Assembly (NCBI RefSeq): GCF_002102255.1
Contig: NZ_LQPH01000129.1
Coordinates: forward strand, 1-64,000
Length of the DNA: 64,000 bases
Origin: Mycobacterium nebraskense
GTDB taxonomy: Bacteria; Actinomycetota; Actinomycetes; Mycobacteriales; Mycobacteriaceae
Direction of reading: 5' to 3'
In this document: positions 51,003 to 60,223 of the stretch, in pieces
Numbering within the stretch: the first letter of the stretch is position 1
Layout: the number at the start of each line of letters is the position of its first letter
Made by a program: the position numbers and the translations under genes
The notes under the pieces: generated by a model
The model's database searches: none
Seen by the model: only the letters and a program-made list of their open reading frames with translations
What the model was told of the DNA's origin: nothing

Positions 51003-52397
51003 ATGAATCCGCTGGATCCGCTGGACGCGGCGATGATGACCGCGGAGTGGGTGTCCAACCCGATGCACGTCGGTGCCGTGCTGGTCCTGTCGCCTCCTGA
51101 CGACGCCGGGCCCGACTACCTCGACGAACTGCATCGGGAGACGCTCGCCGGGAACGATTCGATCGATCCAAGGCTGCGCAAATATCCGCACCGCGGTGTG
51201 GACACCGGTGGCATGTGGGTTTGGCGGCACATGGATCCCGTTGATGTGAGCCGACATTGCCAGCGTCGCACGGTGTCCGAGGACGGGTTCTGGCGGCTGA
51301 TCGGAGAGCTGGATGCCCTGCGCCTGGACTGGCGCCGGCCGATGTGGATGTCGTATCTGATCGACGGCCTCGACGGGGGCCGCTTCGCCTTCTACATCAA
51401 GGTGCATCACACCGTGACCGACGGAGTCGCGGGTTTTCAGATGATCACCGACGCGCTGAGCAGCGATCCGAACCGCCGGTCGATGCCACCGTTTTACGCC
51501 GATCGCCGTCCTGAGTCCGCGCCGCCGGAATCGGGCGGGTTGGTGTCTCGTCTGGTCGCACCGCTGCGGTCGCTGGCCGGTGCGGCGGCGTCGGGTGCGG
51601 GGCTGGTCGGGCGGGTGGCCACCGGCGAAATGGCGACCGTGCTCGACGCCCTGGTCGGGCACACCACCGCGCTGCCCCTGGGGGCGCCCTACACCCGGTT
51701 CAACGGCCGCCTGGGCCCCGAGCGCGCGGTTGCCGCGGGCGGCTGGGCAAAGGATCGCATCCAAGCCGTGCGGCAGGCGGCCGGCGTGACCGGCAACGAT
51801 GTGCTCACCGCGATGGCGGCCGGCGTTGTGCGGCGCTGGTTGCGGGATCACGGGGAACTGCCCAAACGGTCGCTGGTCGCCGCCTGCCCCATCACGGTGC
51901 GCGACCGCGAGCGCGAAATACCAAATGATGAGCATGGCAACAGGTTCGGACTTTGGATGTGCCCGTTAGGCACCAATCTGGATGATCCGCTGGCCCGACT
52001 GAATGCGATTCATCGATCGATGTCGGAGGGAAAGCACTGGGTGGCCAAACGGGGAGCGGCCGCGTCACTGCTGACGAACGCCGGGAGCATCGCCGCGACG
52101 GCAATCGGACCGCTGCTGCCGTTCACGCCGAAAATCCGGACCGGATACAACCTGCCGATTTCGCACGTTCGCGGCCCGGTGGCCGAAATGTATTGGAACG
52201 GAGCCCGCATCGAGGAGATGTATCCGGTGTCGACGGTCTACGACGGTCACGGACTCAACATCACCACGTGCTCATACGCCGATCGGGTCGGATTCGGCTA
52301 CGCCGCGGGCCGCGACGTGGTGCCCGATATCGAGACATTCCTACCGTTGACCGAGGAGTGCCTGGCCGAGCTGGAATATGCCCTGGGTACCAGCTGA
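51003..52397 (+). CDS. Wax ester synthase / diacylglycerol acyltransferase (WS/DGAT), 464 aa
   Basis: The active-site HHxxxDG is present as KVHHTVTDGVAGF (~residues 133-145). Other landmarks: MNPLDPLDAAMMTAEWVSNP at the start, RLDWRRPMWMSYLIDGLDG, the C-terminal NLPISHVRGPVAEMYWNG and STVYDGHGLNITTCSYADRV. It makes neutral lipids from acyl-CoA. The N-terminus departs from Tgs1 and is nearer to other M. tuberculosis paralogues. Same transcript as the hydrolase. Confidence 0.88.
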   Translation: MNPLDPLDAAMMTAEWVSNPMHVGAVLVLSPPDDAGPDYLDELHRETLAGNDSIDPRLRKYPHRGVDTGGMWVWRHMDPVDVSRHCQRRTVSEDGFWRLIGELDALRLDWRRPMWMSYLIDGLDGGRFAFYIKVHHTVTDGVAGFQMITDALSSDPNRRSMPPFYADRRPESAPPESGGLVSRLVAPLRSLAGAAASGAGLVGRVATGEMATVLDALVGHTTALPLGAPYTRFNGRLGPERAVAAGGWAKDRIQAVRQAAGVTGNDVLTAMAAGVVRRWLRDHGELPKRSLVAACPITVRDREREIPNDEHGNRFGLWMCPLGTNLDDPLARLNAIHRSMSEGKHWVAKRGAAASLLTNAGSIAATAIGPLLPFTPKIRTGYNLPISHVRGPVAEMYWNGARIEEMYPVSTVYDGHGLNITTCSYADRVGFGYAAGRDVVPDIETFLPLTEECLAELEYALGTS

Positions 52398-52441
52398 CCG
52401 CGCGGCGCCCGATATCGCAACGTCTCTGGCCGATGCGGAAC

Positions 52442-52460
52442 GAGGACGAACGGCCCTAGA
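52442..52460 (+). promoter_or_regulatory. DosR-like site upstream of the HAD-ATPase gene
   Basis: GAGGACGAACGGCCCTAGA has GGAC and GGCCCTA arms at DosR spacing, about 105 bases before the GTG at 52565. Confidence 0.45.
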
Positions 52461-52564
52461 GGATTGCGTGCGACGGGCCATAGGTTGAGCATCGGACGCC
52501 GGTAGATCGGATATCCCGGCATAAGCATTCGGACGTCAATTCGGCGGATACAGGTGGCGAGGCT

Positions 52565-54223
52565 GTGGCGTTTTTCAAGGTGGTCGCAGTCGACCTCGAC
52601 GGCACCCTCACGTCGAGCGGCAACCTGGATCCAGATACCGTCCGGGCAATCGACCAGTCGCGAAGCGACGGCCTGGCGATTGTGGTGGCCACCGGCCGCA
52701 TCGGGGCCGAATTGCGGGCCGAGTTCCCACAGTTAGCCGGCCACGTCGATGCGCTGGTACTGGAGAACGGCGCCGTGGTCTCTTTCGACGGACAGGCACA
52801 TGCGCTAGCACCTCCGGTGGCTCCAGACCTTGATGAAGCGCTCGCCAAACGGGGGATCCCGTACCGCCGGGGCCGGGTGTTGGTGGCTGTTGACGGTGAG
52901 CACCGGGCGGATGTCGCCGAGGTGATCGGTGAGCTGGGAATGGACTACCAGTTGATACGGAATCGGGCCGCCCTGATGGTGCTGCCGGCAGGGATCACCA
53001 AGGGAACCGGGCTGAGCGCGATCTTGGAAAAGATGAATCTGTCCCCACACAACACGGTGGCGGTGGGCGACGCTGAGAACGATTTGTCGTTACTCGCTGT
53101 CGCCGAGGTCGGTGTCGCGGTGGCAAACGCGGTCCCGTCACTTCGGCGATTTGCCGATGTGGTCCTGGACGAGCCGGGCGGAGCCGGTGTCACCGGACTG
53201 CTGACCGGCCCGTATCTCTCTGGGGCAGAACGTTTGTGTCCGTCGCGCCACTGGCTTGAGATCGGCGTATTCGATGACGGAACCCCTACCAGGTTGCCGG
53301 GGAGTCAGGCACGCATCCTGGTTACCGGACCCGCCGCGTCGGGAAAGAGCTATCTCGTCGGCCTGATGGCAGAGCAATGGATCTCGGCCGGCTACTGCGT
53401 TCTGGTCATCGACCCCGAAGGTGATCACCTGCAGCTGCAGCAACTCAGCCATGTGCAGGTCGTCGACGTCGGCCACCACCTCCCGGAACCGGCCGAGCTC
53501 GTCGACGCGCTGCGTCCGAACTCCGGCATGGTGGTGGATTTGTCGGGATTGGCCGAGCCGGGCAAGACCGACTACGTGCGTCGACTGCGGTCGACCGCTG
53601 AGGCGCACCGCGAACAGTACGGATTCCCGCACTGGGTGATCTACGACGAGGCCCATCTCCTCGGCATCGGAGCGGAAGCCCATTGGGCACGCCGCGGCGG
53701 TTATGTGTTGTGCTCATTCGCCCCGGCATCATTGCCCGCCCACGAGATCGACAGCAGTGACGTGGTGCTGGCGCTCACGAGGTCCGACACGGCGGCGGGC
53801 CTCGCCTTCCGACGTTGCGCCACTATACGATTCGGCTCGGGACCACCTCGCGAGTTCACCTTCGGGGAACGTGAAACCAGGCACGTGCGGCACCGCCACA
53901 AATATGCTGATATCCGCCTCCCGGCGGAGCGGCGGTTCTACTTCCACACCACTGATGGCCTACCCATCGCTCCAGCCGCAACGATGCATGACTTCACTGT
54001 TGCGCTAAGACGTCTCGACCAGCAGGCGCTCGAATACCATCTCGAACGGGGTGACTTCTCTCGCTGGCTGGAAGGCACCATCGCCGATAATGAGCTCGCG
54101 GCGCGGGTGGCGGCCTGGGAGGACGACCTAGACGCCCGTCGCGCTGCCGATTTGGAACGCATCCGCCACCAACTCGTGCAAGCGGTGGAGAAACGTTATT
54201 TGCCTTCGGAAGAACGCCACTGA
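52565..54223 (+). CDS. HAD-family phosphatase fused to a P-loop ATPase, 552 aa
   Basis: Residues 1-215 form a Cof-type HAD hydrolase: VVAVDLDGTLTSSG (nucleophile Asp), VATGRIGAELRAEF, GITKGTGLSAILEKMN and VGDAENDLSLLAVAEVG. Residues ~250-450 form an ATPase: VTGPAASGKSYLVGLMAEQW (Walker A, ~254-262), VIDPEGDHLQLQQL and WVIYDEAHLLGIGAE (Walker B, ~357-363), similar to DUF87/HerA-type domains. A helical tail (RWLEGTIADNELAARVAAWE) ends it. Phosphatase and ATPase in one chain suggest a nucleotide- or sugar-phosphate-coupled function; no substrate can be named. Confidence 0.85.
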   Translation: MAFFKVVAVDLDGTLTSSGNLDPDTVRAIDQSRSDGLAIVVATGRIGAELRAEFPQLAGHVDALVLENGAVVSFDGQAHALAPPVAPDLDEALAKRGIPYRRGRVLVAVDGEHRADVAEVIGELGMDYQLIRNRAALMVLPAGITKGTGLSAILEKMNLSPHNTVAVGDAENDLSLLAVAEVGVAVANAVPSLRRFADVVLDEPGGAGVTGLLTGPYLSGAERLCPSRHWLEIGVFDDGTPTRLPGSQARILVTGPAASGKSYLVGLMAEQWISAGYCVLVIDPEGDHLQLQQLSHVQVVDVGHHLPEPAELVDALRPNSGMVVDLSGLAEPGKTDYVRRLRSTAEAHREQYGFPHWVIYDEAHLLGIGAEAHWARRGGYVLCSFAPASLPAHEIDSSDVVLALTRSDTAAGLAFRRCATIRFGSGPPREFTFGERETRHVRHRHKYADIRLPAERRFYFHTTDGLPIAPAATMHDFTVALRRLDQQALEYHLERGDFSRWLEGTIADNELAARVAAWEDDLDARRAADLERIRHQLVQAVEKRYLPSEERH

Positions 54224-54295
54224 GGCGACGCCGGGGTGGACCACCTGGATGTGCGTGAAGACGATCACCTGTTGTCGGTCTCGGGCCGGCCCACA

Positions 54296-55711
54296 CTAGT
54301 TGGCGATCGGGAAAGCCCGACGGCTCTGCTTGGAGTGCGTCGGTTTCCGAGACAGGGCGCGGGTGACCAAGCGCGCAACTCCGAGTTCGATGCCGCGGGC
54401 GAGTTCGTCGACGTCCGGGGCGGCGTCATAGTCGGCGGTGATGCCGAACGCCAGTTCATCGACGTAGCTGAGCATGCTGATCACGGTGCGCAGCTGCAGC
54501 GCGATGGGCGGTATCGGCAGCAACTGCTCGACCGGATGTCCCATGACCTGGAGCCGCAGCCGAGGACCGGGCACATTGGTGGCCAGCGTGACAACGCTGC
54601 GCTGTGGGAGGCGCGTCAGTAGCCGAACCGTCCACGCATTCAATGCGAACGGCAGGTAATTGGTCAGTGTGACAAAGGCCTTCGCGGCTTGTCGCTCGCC
54701 GCTTGCCTTGAGCCTGCCGAGTCGTGCGTGCACGGATTTCAGCCGCTTGACCGGATCGTGTTCCTCGACCGGCAGCGACGAAAGCATCGCCGACACGCGA
54801 ATATCGGTGCAGTCCATGGTGTTCGGTGAACGCATCGATACCGGGATCATCGTGCGCAGCGAGTTGCGCCGCGGTTTCTCGCCGCGGCGGATCAGCACGG
54901 TGCGGAAGCTGTCCGTGATCGCCGCAAGCGCCACATCGTTGAGTGTCACGCCGAAGGCCTGGCGTACGGTCTCGACATCTTTCATCGAGACCCGCGCTGC
55001 GCTGTAACGGCGCATGTTGCTGACCGACCCGCGCAGCGACGATCCGGAGGCTGGTGCGAGCAGGCCGGTGATGAATTCGGTTGCCCCCATAGCGGTGTGC
55101 GCGGCTGTACTGGTGGTGGCCACGGATGCGCGCCACAGCCCGCCGGCCCAGGTCCGCGGGTCACGACTCAGTCCTGCCGTCAGAACGATGGACGACGGCA
55201 GTTCCTTGGCGGCCCGGATATCGCTGGCGTATGTCTCACCAGTTCCCGCGTCGGCGAGACTGGCGATAATCCGCACGACGGCGATCCCGTCGGCCAGGCA
55301 GTGGTGAATCTTCACCAGCATGGCCCACCGCCCATCCGGCAGGCCCTCGATGACCCAGCATTCCCACAAGGGGTGATCGCGATCCAGTCTGCGCTCCATG
55401 AGATCGGCGATTAAGCGGAACAACGCGGAGTCGTCGCCCGGGGGCGGCAAAGCCACCGAGCGCACGTGGTGGTCGATGTCGAAATTGGTGTCGTCAACCC
55501 ATCCCGGCGCCGTCAAATCGAGGGCGTGCTTGTGCACCAGCTGGGTGAACCGGGGCACGCCGCGAATGCGTTCGGACAGCGTCGCAATCAGTTGCTGCCG
55601 GTCCGGTGTCGGGCCGTCGATGACGGCCAGTGTGCCGATCGCCATACTCACGTGCCGGTCGGCGTCTTCGGCCTCCAGGAAACTGGCTTCCAGGGTGGTT
55701 AGCTGCTCCAT
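54296..55711 (-). CDS. tgs1: Tgs1-like triacylglycerol synthase (WS/DGAT), 471 aa
   Basis: Very close in pattern to M. tuberculosis Tgs1 (Rv3130c): MEQLTTLEASFLEAEDADRH, VPRFTQLVHKHALDLTAPGW, FRLIADLMERRLDRDHPLWE, the active site KIHHCLADGIAVVRI (~residue 138), SVSNMRRYSAARVSMKDVET, TNVPGPRLRLQVMGHPVE and the ending YDAAPDVDELARGIE. Tgs1 makes triacylglycerol in dormant cells and is DosR-controlled; here a box lies at 55775-55793. Start ATG 55711. Confidence 0.9.
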   Translation of the reverse strand: MEQLTTLEASFLEAEDADRHVSMAIGTLAVIDGPTPDRQQLIATLSERIRGVPRFTQLVHKHALDLTAPGWVDDTNFDIDHHVRSVALPPPGDDSALFRLIADLMERRLDRDHPLWECWVIEGLPDGRWAMLVKIHHCLADGIAVVRIIASLADAGTGETYASDIRAAKELPSSIVLTAGLSRDPRTWAGGLWRASVATTSTAAHTAMGATEFITGLLAPASGSSLRGSVSNMRRYSAARVSMKDVETVRQAFGVTLNDVALAAITDSFRTVLIRRGEKPRRNSLRTMIPVSMRSPNTMDCTDIRVSAMLSSLPVEEHDPVKRLKSVHARLGRLKASGERQAAKAFVTLTNYLPFALNAWTVRLLTRLPQRSVVTLATNVPGPRLRLQVMGHPVEQLLPIPPIALQLRTVISMLSYVDELAFGITADYDAAPDVDELARGIELGVARLVTRALSRKPTHSKQSRRAFPIAN

Positions 55712-55774
55712 AGCCGCTCATCTCCGCTTCCGCGCTGATCGGGATCACTATCCGCCGTGCGGCGCAAGACTCAA

Positions 55775-55793
55775 TAGTGCCGTTGGTCCCGAA
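55775..55793 (-). promoter_or_regulatory. DosR box upstream of tgs1
   Basis: The minus strand reads TTCGGGACCAACGGCACTA, with TTCGGGAC exact, 64 bases before ATG 55711. An inverted repeat GGTCCC-N8-GGGACC (55785-55804) overlaps it. Confidence 0.6.
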
Positions 55794-55826
55794 GCGGTGG
55801 GACCGGTCTACCTCCGAATGGGGCGA

Positions 55827-56066
55827 TCAGCCTCGCGCCAGGTGCGAGGCACGCCCCACGTGGGCCATGATCCGTTCCAAGACGGTATTGGACAGGTCGC
55901 CGTCGTCGGCAACGCGAGACAGGCCGCGGCGCCGCAGGAACGTGTCGAGGCGTCGATCGGGCGACCAGTCGGCATAAATCTGGCCGAGATACCGCGATTG
56001 CAGGAATTCCGATGCCAGGGCGTCCACGTCAGAGTCGGTCAACAACAACGTTGGGCTACCACCCAT
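55827..56066 (-). CDS. Small conserved dormancy-island protein, 79 aa
   Basis: ATG 56066 follows AAAGGAG; the frame begins at 56108 but that part has no ribosome site. Sequence: MGGSPTLLLTDSDVDALASE, FLQSRYLGQIYADWSPDRRL, DTFLRRRGLSRVADDGDLSN and ERIMAHVGRASHLARG. Acidic then basic, helical, no known domain. A DosR-like box lies about 90 bases upstream. Confidence 0.65.
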   Translation of the reverse strand: MGGSPTLLLTDSDVDALASEFLQSRYLGQIYADWSPDRRLDTFLRRRGLSRVADDGDLSNTVLERIMAHVGRASHLARG

Positions 56067-56153
56067 AGTCGTGATGCTCCTTTGTTCAGCCGCAACCGCA
56101 CCAGCCAAGTTACGTCAGACGACGCCATTATTCCGTCACGCGCAGATTGCGGA

Positions 56154-56173
56154 TAGGGCCCAAAGTCATCACC
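56154..56173 (-). promoter_or_regulatory. DosR box upstream of the 79-aa gene
   Basis: The minus strand reads GTGATGACTTTGGGCCCTAT: GACTTT and GGGCCCTA arms. About 90 bases before ATG 56066. Confidence 0.55.
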
Positions 56174-56205
56174 GGGGCCCGCACCCGCAACGGCCCAGAG
56201 CGGGC

Positions 56206-56225
56206 CCGGGCAACGATGCCCGGGT
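56206..56225 (-). terminator. hspX terminator hairpin
   Basis: CCCGGGCA (56206-56213) and TGCCCGGG (56218-56225) form a perfect eight-base stem with loop ACGA, 16 bases past the hspX stop. No U-tract. Confidence 0.6.
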
Positions 56226-56240
56226 CCGCGCTTCAGCCGG

Positions 56241-56672
56241 CTATTTTGCGGCGACTTTTACGTGCTTCTCCTCGGGTGCGGGTTCCGAAACCGGCACGGA
56301 GACAGTCAGAATGCCTTTGTCGTACGTGGCCTTGATGTCGTCTTGGTTGGCGTTGGACGGCAGTGACACGGTGCGGACAAACGAGCCGTAGGAGAATTCC
56401 GATCGGCCGTCGAATTCCTTTTTCTCGCTGCGCTCGGCCTTGATGGTGAGCTGACCGTCGCGGACGGTGATATCGACGTCCTTGGCCGGGTCGATGCCGG
56501 GGATCTCGGCGCGCAGCTCGTAGCGGCCGTCAACCGTCTCGTCTTCCAACCGCATGAGCCGGGTGTCGAACATCGGACGGATTCCGGCGAACGACGGGAA
56601 CGCCGAGAAGAACTCGGAGAACTCGGGGAACAGCATGTGCGGCTTCTGTGTCGCGGGCAAGGTGGTGGTCAT
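56241..56672 (-). CDS. hspX: Alpha-crystallin heat-shock protein HspX (Acr)
   Basis: 143 aa from ATG 56672 (AGGAG upstream), one residue shorter than M. tuberculosis HspX. Nearly the whole protein follows it: LFPEFSEFFSAFPSFAGIRP, FDTRLMRLEDETVDGRYELR, AEIPGIDPAKDVDITVRDGQ, LTIKAERSEKKEFDGRSEFS, YGSFVRTVSLPSNANQDDIK and ATYDKGILTVSVPVSEPAPE. It is an ATP-independent chaperone that accumulates in hypoxic dormancy. The frame is open to 57026, but the extension is antisense to nrdZ. DosR boxes at 56744-56791. Confidence 0.95.
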   Translation of the reverse strand: MTTTLPATQKPHMLFPEFSEFFSAFPSFAGIRPMFDTRLMRLEDETVDGRYELRAEIPGIDPAKDVDITVRDGQLTIKAERSEKKEFDGRSEFSYGSFVRTVSLPSNANQDDIKATYDKGILTVSVPVSEPAPEEKHVKVAAK

Positions 56673-56743
56673 TGTCTTCTCCTGAGATGTCTGTTGCCTG
56701 AAACGGGACGTATTCGATCCGACCACTCCAGCCGACGCCACGA

Positions 56744-56761
56744 TAGGGGCGGAAGTCCTTG
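56744..56761. promoter_or_regulatory. DosR box between hspX and nrdZ
   Basis: TAGGGGCGGAAGTCCTTG. The first 15 bases are the exact reverse complement of 40107-40121. It is about 73-89 bases upstream of hspX. Confidence 0.7.
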
Positions 56762-56773
56762 TCACGTTTTGGG

Positions 56774-56791
56774 CGACGACCTTTGGCCGCG
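56774..56791. promoter_or_regulatory. Second DosR-like box between hspX and nrdZ
   Basis: CGACGACCTTTGGCCGCG shares GACCTT-x-GGCCG with the box at 7969-7988. Being 15 bases from the nrdZ start, it more likely serves hspX, or nrdZ begins its transcript very close to its start codon. Confidence 0.45.
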
Positions 56792-56805
56792 ACGGGGATA
56801 CTCGA

Positions 56806-58914
56806 ATGATGGTCGGGACAGCGCGGTCCGCACGGTGGCCGTCAAGCGTCAGGCGCCGGGACGGGCGCCTAGTGCCTTTCGACTTGGGCCGCATCAAGAC
56901 GGCGATCGCCCGGGCGGCCCGTGAGGTCGGACACCGCGACCCGGGCCTGCCCGCCGTGCTGGCCAAGTCGGTCGCCGACGCGCTGGCGGGTCGGGCCCGC
57001 GGCGGAATTCCGACGGTCGAGGACATCCAAGACCTGGTCGAGGCGCAGCTCGCGGCTGCCGGCCTGGACGACGTTGCCCGCGCATACGTCGTCTACCGCC
57101 GGCAGCATGCCGAGCTGCGCGCGACCAAAGAGCTGATCGGCGTGCGCGACGAATTGAAATTGAGCGTGGCCGCCGTGACGGTGCTCGGCGAGCGGTATCT
57201 GCTGCGAGACGACCATGGCAGGCCTGTTGAATCGACCGGGGAAATGATGGACCGCGTCGCGAACCATGTCGCGGGGGCCGAAGAGAAGTTCCGTCCCGGG
57301 TCCTCGGCGGTGTGGGCCCAACGGTTTTCGGCGCTGCTCCGCGGCCTCGAGTTCTTACCCAACTCGCCGACGCTGATGAACGCCGGTACCGAACTCGGGA
57401 TGCTTTCCGCATGTTTCGTTCTGCCAGTGGACGATTCGCTGCACTCAATCTTCACCACGCTCGCGCAGAGCGCGGACATCCACCAGGCCGGGGGAGGGAC
57501 CGGCTACACGTTCACCCACCTCCGACCCGCCGGTGATTCAGTGGCCCGCACCGGCGGGACGGCCAGTGGGCCGCTGTCGTTTCTCCGGCTGTTCGATTAC
57601 GCCGCCGCGGTCATCTCGATGGGCGGTCGCCGACGCGGTGCGTCGATGGCGGTACTCGACGTATCGCATCCCGACATATTCGACTTCGTCACCACAAAAT
57701 CCGGCTCGCCGAGCGAGCTCAACCAGTTCAATCTGTCGGTGGGCGTGACGGACGAGTTCTTGCGCGCCGTCGGGCGCGGCGGCAGCCACCGGCTGGTCAA
57801 CCCGAGGACGGGCGCGACGGTCGCGACGGTGCCCGCCGCCGATCTGTTCACCGCGATCTGCGAGGCGGCACACCGATGCGGCGACCCCGGGCTGGTGTTC
57901 CTCGACACGATCAACCGCGCCAATCCGACGCCCGCGCTGGGCCGGATCGAGGCCACCAACCCGTGCGGGGAAGTCCCGCTGTTGCCCTACGAGTCGTGCA
58001 ACTTGGGCTCGATCAACCTTGCCCGGATGGTGAACGGCGGTGGCGTCGACTGGGATCGGCTCGCAGCGGTGGCGGAACTGGCCGTGCGCTTTCTGGACGA
58101 CGTCATCGACGTCAGCCGTTTTCCTTTCCCCGAAATCGAGGCGGCCACCCAGGCCACCCGCAAGATTGGGCTGGGCGTGATGGGCCTGGCGGAGATGCTG
58201 GCCGGCTTGGGCATTCCGTATGACAGCGAGCGCGGGGTTCGCCTGGCCGGGCGGATCGCCCGCACCGTCAACCGGGTCGCGCATGCCGCCTCGGAGCGGC
58301 TGGCCGAGGAGCGCGGAGCGTTTCCGGCCTTCCCGGACAGCCGGTTTGCGGGTTCGGTGCCACGGCGCAACGCCCAGCTCACCTCGATCGCCCCCACCGG
58401 CACCATTTCGTTGATCGCCGGGACGAGTGCGGGGATCGAGCCGATGTTTGCGATCGCCTACGTGCGTGCCGTCATCGGGCGACGCCTGCTCGAAGTCAAC
58501 CCGTGTTTCGACCGGCTCGCCCGCGACCGCGGTTTCTACCATCCCGACCTGATCGCCGAAATCGCCCGGTGCGGCGGTGTACGCGAGGACCCATATGTGC
58601 CCGCCGAGGTTCGGGCGGCGTTCCCCACCGCGGCGGAAATCACCCCGGATTGGCACCTGCGGATGCAGGCCGCGGTGCAGCGGCACGTCGACGCCGCGGT
58701 GTCCAAAACCGTGAATCTGCCGGCGGAATCGACCGTCGACGACGTCCGCGCGATCTATCTGGCCGCGTGGAAGGCGAAGGTCAAAGGCATCACCGTGTAC
58801 CGCTACGGCACGCGGGCCGGGCAGGTACTCAGCTACGTCGGTTCCGACCAGGCGCTGCTCGCCGCCGACGCCACGTTCAGCGGCGGCTGCCTGGGACGTC
58901 GGTGCGAGTTTTGA
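56806..58914 (+). CDS. nrdZ: Class II (B12-dependent) ribonucleotide reductase NrdZ
   Basis: 702 aa. N-terminal ATP-cone (VRRRDGRLVPFDLGRIKTAI), then catalytic motifs LEFLPNSPTLMNAGTELGML, SACFVLPVDDS, NLSVGVTDEF, EATNPCGEVPLLPYESCNLG (radical Cys and catalytic Glu in NPCGE) and SIAPTGTISLIAGTSAGIEP. A C-terminal Cys pair (GGCLGRRCEF) probably takes electrons. It reduces ribonucleotides without oxygen. M. tuberculosis Rv0570 is the homologue and is DosR-controlled. Divergent from hspX. Start ATG 56806 or 56809. Confidence 0.92.
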   Translation: MMVGTARSARWPSSVRRRDGRLVPFDLGRIKTAIARAAREVGHRDPGLPAVLAKSVADALAGRARGGIPTVEDIQDLVEAQLAAAGLDDVARAYVVYRRQHAELRATKELIGVRDELKLSVAAVTVLGERYLLRDDHGRPVESTGEMMDRVANHVAGAEEKFRPGSSAVWAQRFSALLRGLEFLPNSPTLMNAGTELGMLSACFVLPVDDSLHSIFTTLAQSADIHQAGGGTGYTFTHLRPAGDSVARTGGTASGPLSFLRLFDYAAAVISMGGRRRGASMAVLDVSHPDIFDFVTTKSGSPSELNQFNLSVGVTDEFLRAVGRGGSHRLVNPRTGATVATVPAADLFTAICEAAHRCGDPGLVFLDTINRANPTPALGRIEATNPCGEVPLLPYESCNLGSINLARMVNGGGVDWDRLAAVAELAVRFLDDVIDVSRFPFPEIEAATQATRKIGLGVMGLAEMLAGLGIPYDSERGVRLAGRIARTVNRVAHAASERLAEERGAFPAFPDSRFAGSVPRRNAQLTSIAPTGTISLIAGTSAGIEPMFAIAYVRAVIGRRLLEVNPCFDRLARDRGFYHPDLIAEIARCGGVREDPYVPAEVRAAFPTAAEITPDWHLRMQAAVQRHVDAAVSKTVNLPAESTVDDVRAIYLAAWKAKVKGITVYRYGTRAGQVLSYVGSDQALLAADATFSGGCLGRRCEF

Positions 58915-59046
58915 CTGGGTCCAAAGTAGGCCGATTGGCCGCCGGCGCGGGGTCCAACGACCCTAGTGGCCACCACGGCGTCGCCCTACTTTCGGGTAAG
59001 AGGCGGCAGTCGAACCGCCTCGTTTCAACGATTTTGGAGGTTCAAG

Positions 59047-60207
59047 GTGCGTGATGCGATCCCGATCGGGCGGATCGCCGGCTTTCCGGTGAACGTCCAC
59101 TGGAGCGTGCTGGTCATTCTGTGGTTGTTCACCTGGAGCCTGGCGAGCACGCTGCCCGGCACGGTCAAAGGGTATTCGCACGGTGCCTACTGGTTGGCCG
59201 GAGCGTGCGGGGCGCTGGTGCTGTTGGCCTCGTTGGTGGCCCACGAGCTGGCGCATGCCGTCGTCGCCCGCCGCGCCGGAGTGGCCGTGGGGAGTGTGAC
59301 GCTCTGGCTGTTCGGCGGTGTGACCACCTTGGGCGGGGAGGCGAAGACACCCAAGGCGGCCTTCCGGATCGCGATCGCCGGCCCGGCCACCAGCCTTGCG
59401 CTGGCGGCCATCTTCGGTGGCCTGGTTGCTGCCCTGTCGACCGTGGGCGCCGCCCCCATCGCGGTCGGCGTCGCTTCCTGGTTGGCGGGCATCAACCTGC
59501 TGCTGGGCCTGTTCAACCTGCTGCCGGGCGCACCCTTGGACGGCGGCAGGGTGCTGCGTGCCTTCCTGTGGCGCCGCCACGGGGACAGCGTGCGCGCCGG
59601 CATCGGAGCCGCGCATGCCGGACGAGTGGTCGCATTCATCCTGATTGCGTTGGGATTGGCGGAATTCTTGTTGGGCGGCCTGGTCGGCGGCGTCTGGTTG
59701 GCCTTCATCGGGTGGTTCATTTTCGCGGCCAGTCGCGAAGAGGAGATGCGGATATCGACGCAGCAGATGTTTTCCGGGGTGCGCGTCGCCGACGCGATGA
59801 CCGCCGGGCCGCATACCGCTCCCGGATGGATCACCGTCGACGATTTCGTCCAGCGTTATGTGCTCGGTGACCGGCACTCGGCGTACCCGGTCGTGGACCG
59901 GAGCGGGTCGATTTCAGGTCTGATCACGTTGCGGCAGTTGCGTGATGTCGCGCCCGGGCAACGCGCCACCACCACCGTCGGGGAGGTCGCGCAACCGCTG
60001 CACGACGTGCCGTCCGGCACGCCGCAGGAGCCGCTGACCGCCCTGCTGGAGCGGATGGCACCCGCCGGGCTTCGCAGCCGTGCCCTGGTGTTCGACGGTG
60101 ACCAGGTCGTCGGCATCGTCACGCCCACCGATGTGGCGCGGCTCATCGAGGTTTACCGGCTCGCCCACCCGGAAGGCACGAAACCGGCTTCGGCACAAAG
60201 CATTTAG
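59047..60207 (+). CDS. Site-2 protease-type membrane metallopeptidase with CBS domains (Rv2625c-like), 386 aa
   Basis: GTG 59047 follows GGAGG at six bases and matches the Rv2625c N-terminus ([20 protein letters not shown]); the frame begins at 58966. The zinc site is [16 protein letters not shown] (HExxH) with [20 protein letters not shown] supplying the Asp. About six membrane segments precede a cytoplasmic CBS pair ([58 protein letters not shown]). Site-2 proteases cut membrane regulators inside the bilayer. Rv2625c belongs to the DosR regulon. Confidence 0.88.
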   Translation: MRDAIPIGRIAGFPVNVHWSVLVILWLFTWSLASTLPGTVKGYSHGAYWLAGACGALVLLASLVAHELAHAVVARRAGVAVGSVTLWLFGGVTTLGGEAKTPKAAFRIAIAGPATSLALAAIFGGLVAALSTVGAAPIAVGVASWLAGINLLLGLFNLLPGAPLDGGRVLRAFLWRRHGDSVRAGIGAAHAGRVVAFILIALGLAEFLLGGLVGGVWLAFIGWFIFAASREEEMRISTQQMFSGVRVADAMTAGPHTAPGWITVDDFVQRYVLGDRHSAYPVVDRSGSISGLITLRQLRDVAPGQRATTTVGEVAQPLHDVPSGTPQEPLTALLERMAPAGLRSRALVFDGDQVVGIVTPTDVARLIEVYRLAHPEGTKPASAQSI

Positions 60208-60223
60208 CTTAAGCCGCTCGACG

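Noticed and set aside
58958..58975. CGACCCTAGTGGCC as a DosR box before the site-2 protease gene
   Set aside because: Too many departures from the half-sites to support by eye.
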